NCBI GenBank assembly: GCA_963930655.1
Contig: OZ005618.1
Span: 4,548,001-4,612,000, forward strand
DNA length: 64,000 nucleotides
Direction: 5' to 3'
Source: Myrica gale
Taxonomy: Eukaryota; Streptophyta; Magnoliopsida; Fagales; Myricaceae
Shown: positions 58,001 to 64,000 of the stretch, in pieces
How the letters are laid out: every line of letters begins with the position of its first letter
How positions within the stretch are numbered: the stretch's first letter is position 1
The notes under the pieces: model-generated
Databases searched by the model: none
What the model saw: only the letters and a program-made list of their open reading frames with translations
What the model was told of the DNA's origin: nothing
Position numbers and translations under genes: made by a program

Positions 58001-60060
58001 TTTTAAAATCTTAATAATTAATAATTATTAGGATATTCTAAGACTTAATTGAACATTACTCCAGCATTAACCATAGGTTAATATTTAAAAATTAAAAAAT
58101 ACTACTAAAATCTCACTGCAAATTTCGTAATTAGTGTCATAAATTCAGGCCCCAACTTCTGAGTTGGCAGTTCAGCACCGCCAGTTTCTACACCTGTGCA
58201 GAGATTTTGGCTCTGCATAAAATGTCATATAGTCTCTACTAGTTAGCCAGTTTTGCCAGCACTGAGGCACGTGACCCACCCTGCCTGTCCTTGACGAAAG
58301 GGGGGAGAATGCAGCAGTTTCTACTCAAACACCTTTTTGGAAAGTGACGGGCACGAGGGCTCATGTGTGTGTACTTGGCAGAAGGAGTCCTCAAGTGATG
58401 TGTCCAATTCTCTTAGATACGCCTGGCCTAGGAGGCAACCAAGAGGTTGCAGTTTTTATGGCAGTAGGGAAGCCAGTGCCCTCCTTCTCACCACCTTAGG
58501 TGGCTAATCATTGTTCTTAGTGTACAAATTTTAGCCCCCTTTACTCTCCAGCTAAAGTCCAAGGTCCTTCACACTCATGGGCTCCATGGCTCTGCAGTAT
58601 GCTGCAAAATATTGCTGGGATTTTTGTGGTCCTTTTAAGTGCTTTCCCATTGACAAAAAGGTTACCCAATTGGGCTAACTTTTAATTCCTGCACCCAAAG
58701 TGGTGTAGCTCTGAGGCTTGATGCCAAGAACTTCAGCCAGCATCTTTGAGCTATTTGAAAGATTTTGGTAATTAATCTAGAGGGTAACTCGTCTATTTTT
58801 CCATTTAACTGAAAAAAACAGAGTCGAGCGGTCCCTATATTATTGAAAAATTCATGGATCTCATATAGTTAATATCTCTTTAGGGTTTTATTCAGGCTTT
58901 TATGGGCCTTGTTAGAAATGGATCTCATATAGTTATGGAGTGTTGACAATTGAAAATGCTGAAGTGGGTATTTTAAATATCTAATGATTTAGAAAAGCCT
59001 GCGGTTTCGGATTGTTTTTGATCCTGCAGCACATTCTGAAAAGATTAATATACTTATGGTTGTTTCGATTAATGAATATTGTCTAACAAAAGTGGTCCGT
59101 AATGCGGCATAATTCCAGTGCTCATTTTGGTTCGACATGTTAATAGTTAAATCTTAGGTTTTCAGCTAAAAAGAATTGGGATTCAATAATATATTAATAT
59201 GAGAGGATGAAACTTGGTAAATTATGATATAGACGTGAATTCCAATCCCATCCATGCTATTTTAAAGTTAATCTTCTTTATAATATTCAAATATCAAAAA
59301 GGTGGAAATTTGTTTATAATCTGATTAACTATTTAATTAATAGGTTATCAGAATAATTAACTTGTTTATTCTACTAATTTTGAATCCTTTTGATTTCAAA
59401 GACACGCAGGAAGAGGCAGCAGCAGCTTATGATATGGCAGCCATAGAATACAGAGGAGCAAACGCTGTGACCAATTTTGATATCAGCCATTACATTGACC
59501 GCTTGAAGGAGAAAATCCCCGGCTTCAATACCCACACCTTGTCTCAACCAGCGGCATTTCCGACCACTTGCACTCCATTAGAAGTAGAGCAACAACCGCT
59601 ACTGCAGCAGCAGCCGCAGCCACAGCAGCAACCACAAATGGTTGTAGATCAGACTCAACATACGCAGGTCATCGACCCTACTTGCATTGACACCTCTGCA
59701 ACGGTGGTTCTGGACCCTGCCAATGAGCAAGATCCTTGGAGCTTTTTGGACTCGGGCTTTTTTTCCCTCCCAGTCCCAGACTTCCCCCTCGAAAAGCCTT
59801 GCGAGATAACGGATCTATTTGATCATATAGGATTTGAGGAGGATATCGATTTCCTATTCGAAACAGCGTGCATGAATCAAGAGGGCGCCAACTTGACAGG
59901 CATTTCGGATGACGCAGGTGTCGGGGGTGAGGTCATTGGCGTCTCAAGGAGAATGGAACAGGGGGAGGACGGGCAGGACATGGACAGGTTGTTGTCGTCT
60001 TCTACTTATTCCTCATCTTCTTCAACAACAACATCGGTTTCTTGTATGTATACTGGTTGA
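55100..60060 (+). CDS. WRI1: WRINKLED1-type AP2/ERF transcription factor, seven exons
   Basis: Exons 55100-55290, 55399-55481, 55679-55687 (9 nt), 55901-55989, 56084-56208, 56385-56461 and 59402-60060 join in frame to 410 residues, near the usual WRI1 length. Family role: nuclear activator of glycolytic and plastid fatty-acid synthesis genes, acting on AW-box promoters in oil-storing tissue. Two AP2 domains are visible: the first from [19 protein letters not shown] (about 57-125), the second from [19 protein letters not shown] (about 160-218). The micro-exon encodes VYL. The C-terminal part has a Gln/Pro-rich segment (about 254-271), an acidic activation-like region and the typical Ser/Thr-rich end STTTSVSC. 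The N-terminus has a Ser/Cys repeat from 9-nt units. Intron 6 is 2.9 kb. The second-domain residues and TYTKELEEM linker favour WRI1 over WRI3/WRI4. Confidence 0.94.
55679..55687 (+). other. WRI1: 9-nt WRI1 micro-exon (VYL)
   Basis: The nine bases TTTATTTGG are flanked by AG (55677-55678) and GT (55688-55689). With the split G on both sides they encode V-Y-L inside the first AP2 domain. Without it the domain would lose three residues while staying in frame. Confidence 0.93.
57150..57345. mobile_element. AT-rich MITE-like sequence in WRI1 intron 6
   Basis: Contains GGGAGTTGGTGAAAAAGTGAAG followed by AT-rich text, as in the repeats at 14196, 32310 and 38705. Boundaries are unclear. Confidence 0.45.
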
Positions 60061-61559
60061 CAGTCTTGGCTTTGGACTTCTGGGTATTGTTGGGATTTGT
60101 TTCAGTTTGTTGGTGGGATATGTTGTGGGTAGGTGGATCCGAAAGATTCTGCTCTGTCTTTGGCTTCTTCTTCTTCTTTCTTGTTTTGATAATGTCTTTT
60201 ATTCGAAAAGGTTTATAAAGAAAGGTAAAAAGGGAGACACAAAGTGGTCATCTCTGCCGAAGTTCTTTTTTTTTCTTCTTTGTTCAAATCTTTATATAAT
60301 ATAACGAATCGAGTCAGATCCTTCTTTCTTCCAAGCAATCAGATCAGATCTGTTTTTAGCTGAGTGAATTCAGGTTGCACGTTCAGGAAAAAAAAACGAA
60401 AAAGAAAAAACCCAGCTTGGCTGCATGCGCGTTCTCTGACCAAGCTATATATATATATACACACACACATGTATGGGGGTACTTAGTTGCTGTTTCTGGT
60501 TCTCGAATATGTTCCAAGATTCATTCTTATAGATGGAAAATATCACAGAAACAGATTATAATTAGCAGAGGATTAAAAGCCGTCCCGTCCCACCTTCATC
60601 CTCGAACGCAATCCACTAATAATCCAATTAATTGATCTAGTATAGATATACATTACCCACTTCAAACTAACAATCTTATATATTTTACCAATCTTTTTGT
60701 ACCTTCCGTTACAATTTTTCATTAAACTAGACAAAAATAACGATAATATTGCTGACCAAGTTTTATATATATTCACATTTGATAGAAGGTAGCTGCTCTC
60801 AATTCATTAAACCATCAGAAGCGTTTTCGTCATTTTATATGTAAAACAACTCAATTTTCGTCCACTTTGAGGGAAAAAAAAATTGATGAAGAGTGTAAAG
60901 TATAATTAGAGGGTATAATATGTTAAAGTTAGTAATTTAGAGTGCAATGTGTCAAATATTTATAATTAATAGGTGAAAAATGTATTTATCTCGTACATAT
61001 ATAACAAAAACAAGAATAAAAATATTAATTTTCGTCCAAATAAAAATATTAACTTATGTCTAAATTAATGGCTAACGATGTAAGATTTATAGTGTAGGAG
61101 TGAGTTGTAATGAATTTGGTAGTTCAAAATGCAAAATACTAAGACGGTTTTACAAAAATAGTAGTTTACCTAAAGTTGTATTAAAGGTAAGAATAATTCG
61201 TTTACACATATCTTACATCGTCCTCCATGCATGCTGCGTATATAACCCACGTGAAAAAAATCATACACAATAAAAATTATTTTTTAGATAAAAACCTATA
61301 TAAAATGCCAACCAAACAGAAGTACAAAATATATGCAATTTCAAACGTAATACATGTAGAAGTAATTACAAATAAAATCATATAATTAGCAAGGTATTTT
61401 ATCAATAACACATCTTGGTCAGAGAGTTCTAGTCGGGGAAAATTCATAAAATAAAACAATAATTATTATAATTCTTTATAATTTCCTGTATGAGTTACAT
61501 AGTACAATTTAAAGAGATATACAGGATAAATAAACCTCATTATAAGAGCTTGAAAATTT
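60061..61559. other. WRI1 3' flank, no gene seen
   Basis: Includes the probable 3' UTR. 60880-61000 has decayed fold-back MITE words (GAGTGTAAAGTATAATTAGAGGG). Short (TA)n and (CA)n runs at 60446-60470. Confidence 0.45.
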
Positions 61560-62014
61560 TGGCTGTAAAGTGTAAGACAAACAAGCAAACTTACAGAGGT
61601 CAACCCTCACATCCTACAAAAGGGTCTATCCTTTGAAGGAGGAGTGTCAACTTATAAGTCTACAAGTTTGCCAATATTTAGCCAGTGTGAGAGTTCTTTT
61701 TCTTAGTTCAACTTTGGGTAATAATGGGGAAAGAGGAAATCCACGTTGGCTGTAAAGCGTAAGACAAACAAGCAAACTTACAGCGGTCAACCCACACATC
61801 CTTCAAAAAGGTCTATCCTTTGAAGGAGGAGTGTCAACTTATAAGTCTACAAGTTTGCCAATACTTAGCTGGTGTGGGAGTTCTTTTTCTTAGTTCAACT
61901 TTGGGGAAGAATGAGGAAAGGGGAAATTCACGTTGGCTATAAAGCGTAAGACAAAGAAGCAAACTTACAGCGGTCAACCCCCATTCTTCCCCAAAGTTGA
62001 ATTAAGAAAAAAAA
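61560..62014 (+). mobile_element. Retroposon-like insertion made of 187-bp tandem repeats
   Basis: Two full 187-bp units (starting GGCTGTAAAG at 61561 and 61748) and the start of a third (61935), then an inverted fragment (CATTCTTCCCCAAAGTTGA, complementary to 61890-61910) and an A run. A 16-nt direct repeat AAGAGCTTGAAAATTT flanks the block (61544-61559 and 62015-62030), as expected of a LINE-mobilised insertion. No coding region; source transcript unknown. Confidence 0.7.
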
Positions 62015-63266
62015 AAGAGCTTGAAAATTTACAAGGACAATATTAGATAGTATAAGATATACTACATATAGTATATATCTCTCTAAATTGCACCAAATAA
62101 TTCGTGCTAGATTTAAAGAGGACCCTAATCCTAATAATAATAATACTAGTAACATTTAACGATTTTACAACTTGATAAAAAAAAACAGCATAAACCTACA
62201 TACAATCTCATGAATGTAATTCAAAAATCGACGGACCGACTAAAATTATCATTAGACTTAGAATCATCTCGACAGATTTGTTTTTTTTTATTTAGTGGAC
62301 TATTAAATAGAATTAACGACTAATTGTAGTTACATCTACATTATGTTTAGCCAGTTGAGTTGGTCAGACATGCTCGTATACATCTTTCATGTATTATATA
62401 TTATATGATTTATGGCGCTAATGAGTGTTCACATCATTCCACACAATAGGTATGGCCCATAGAGAGTGCTTGGGAATAAGGCCAGTCCTCATTGGGCTAC
62501 GAAGTTCATATTCTCAAAAAAGAAACAAAAAGAAGGCAAAAACCCATGGCCCACTTAAGAGCCCAATGGTTGAGGATTGCAATTAGTTTTCTCCACGTCA
62601 CGAGAGCTATTAGAGTTTTAAAAAAATTCTAAGGGACTTTGAGTCCTTTAATTATCAATGTAATTTTAAATATGGATCTAAACTATCATTTTTGATATAT
62701 TGAATTCACAAATTACAAAATTTCATCAACTTGTGTCCTTAAAAAAAGATCAAAGTATTTTTATTAAATTGTTTTGAAGTTTTAAATATAATTTTGTTAT
62801 TAAGATTGTTTATTTTGTAACTCATAATTTTCATCAATTTTCATTAATTTTATGCATAGAAGTAACCCTATAATCATCGAGGTTTGGAGCGTTACGAAAT
62901 GGTATCAGAGCGGTCATAGTAACCACTAATGTGAGTTTGGTGAGTCTTAACGAGTACGTCAAGGATTTAAGAGTTGGAAGTACTTGAAGTAGGAAAAGAG
63001 AAATGAATGAGATAGTAAAGTCTTATATTAAAAACTTATTAGGTTAAACTGAATTTTATAATAATTCAAAGAGTTTTAATAAAAATATTAACTTGTTATT
63101 TTAAAGTCAAAGTATTATACGCAACACGTGTAAATAGCATGCCCCTAAACCCGACCCGACCCAATTATGATACCGAACACGTGTAAATAGTAAAAGCGTG
63201 GTGGTGAAATCGTCAACCGAAAACGAAAAAGGGAATTAACAAACGAGATGACTCTTCCTTTCTGAG

Positions 63267-63305
<39 letters not shown>

Positions 63306-63440
63306 GTCCGTTCCTCAGCTGGTCCCTGAGAATAATGAGATTGGAGCTCTCCACGCAAAACCCGAAAACCCTAACACAGGTCACAGGTTAAGAACTTGGC
63401 CAGAGAATACTGTAAAAAGAAGAAGAAGAAGAAGCACAGA
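62015..63440. other. Intergenic DNA with repeat traces
   Basis: No gene seen. TGGTATCAGAGC at 62890-62901 matches an LTR-retrotransposon primer-binding site, with no coding part beside it. The segment ACACGTGTAAATAG is present twice (63124-63137, 63178-63191) on either side of a GACCC-rich stretch. A (TC)n microsatellite spans 63271-63302. Confidence 0.5.
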
Positions 63441-63862
63441 AGTGTTTGTCAGTCTCAAAACCGTCTCAATTGGGCTCGTTGCCTGGCAACGCGCACGTGA
63501 GTTTTATTTTGCTTCGATTTTTTTAATACCATTCTGTATATCTGAATGCAAGAAATGGGTTCTTTTAGTTTCGAAAAAGCTGAAAGACTTTGTTTTTGGC
63601 AACGCCATTCATATTTTTCTTTTTCTGGAAACTGAAATTAACAGTGTAGGTAGGAGTGGGAAATGGTGCTGTTGGGATTCCTGCTTTTGGAAATCTTGGA
63701 AGCGGAAGAAACCTGTTTTCAAAACAAGGACTGGGTTTGAACGCTTCGAGATTCCATTTCTCTTTTAGACTTCTTGGGCAATTCCCCCCCCCCCCCCCCG
63801 GCCCTTTTCCCCCTCCCCGGCTCCCCCGTCCTCAAGTGCTCTTAGTGTTGACTGTTTAGACC

Positions 63863-63920
63863 ATGGCCTCCTGGCAACGTAGATTGTTGGGAAATGGAAA
63901 AGATAAAGAATCTGACAATG
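63863..63920 (+). CDS. Possible first coding exon of a gene running off the window
   Basis: The ATG at 63863 has a strong context (GACCATGGCC) and opens MASWQRRLLGNGKDKESDN before a GTATAT donor at 63921. Upstream is a CT-rich leader (63271 onward) and a C-rich tract (63784-63830). The protein is not recognised, and the rest of the gene is outside the window, so this is a suggestion only. Confidence 0.4.
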
Positions 63921-64000
63921 GTATATTTAAGAATGCTTACCCTTGATTTTTCGTTCTTTAGTTTTTTTTGTTAGTCAAGGTACATCAAAAGAAATTATCA

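Noticed and set aside
61560..62014. Tandem units as a centromeric satellite
   Set aside because: Only 2.2 units are present, flanked by a target-site duplication.

Overview
This window is nuclear DNA from a flowering plant, most likely a eudicot and probably woody. The evidence is multi-exon genes with GT-AG introns, plant-only proteins (a WRINKLED1-type AP2 factor and B3-like proteins), AT-rich intergenic DNA and a dense mix of plant transposon remnants (CACTA, LINE, SINE, Mutator-like, Tourist-like and hAT-like elements). I cannot name the species. No bacterial, organellar or viral gene was seen.

Layout. (1) 1-8.5 kb: the end of a CACTA-type element abuts a duplicated copy of the last three exons of NADH-cytochrome b5 reductase (CBR1); the complete nine-exon CBR1 gene follows on the + strand. 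(2) 8.6-9.4 kb: an orphan promoter/leader-like fragment and a hairpin-rich minisatellite. (3) 9.9-20.5 kb: two minus-strand housekeeping genes, NUFIP (box C/D snoRNP assembly) and VPS36 (ESCRT-II), with a tRNA-derived SINE and a MITE between them. (4) 20.8-21.2 kb: a CCGGT-rich hAT-like element between the divergent VPS36 and the next gene. (5) 22.0-25.9 kb: a REX1-B-domain gene on the + strand whose third intron holds a degraded LINE. (6) 26.3-43.6 kb: a tandem segmental duplication (two units, about 8.7 kb each) carrying a small minus-strand family of single-exon B3-like genes: three intact ORFs, two pseudogenes, and one copy deleted leaving only its flanks. (7) 44.9-50.9 kb: an eight-exon conserved plant gene of unknown function, + strand. 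(8) 51-55 kb: gene-poor DNA with two fold-back Mutator-like MITEs. (9) 55.1-60.1 kb: a complete WRI1 gene with its 9-nt micro-exon. (10) 60-64 kb: a tandem-repeat retroposon and, at the right edge, a possible first exon of another gene.

The genes do not form a pathway. CBR1 (electron donation to ER desaturases) and WRI1 (control of fatty-acid synthesis) both touch lipid metabolism, but nothing in the sequence suggests co-regulation. The most unusual region is the B3-like array, where duplication, gene deletion through short microhomology, start-codon loss, a TATA-box change and a datable MITE insertion can all be read directly by comparing the two units. Exon coordinates were assembled by eye from splice signals and reading frame, without transcript evidence.
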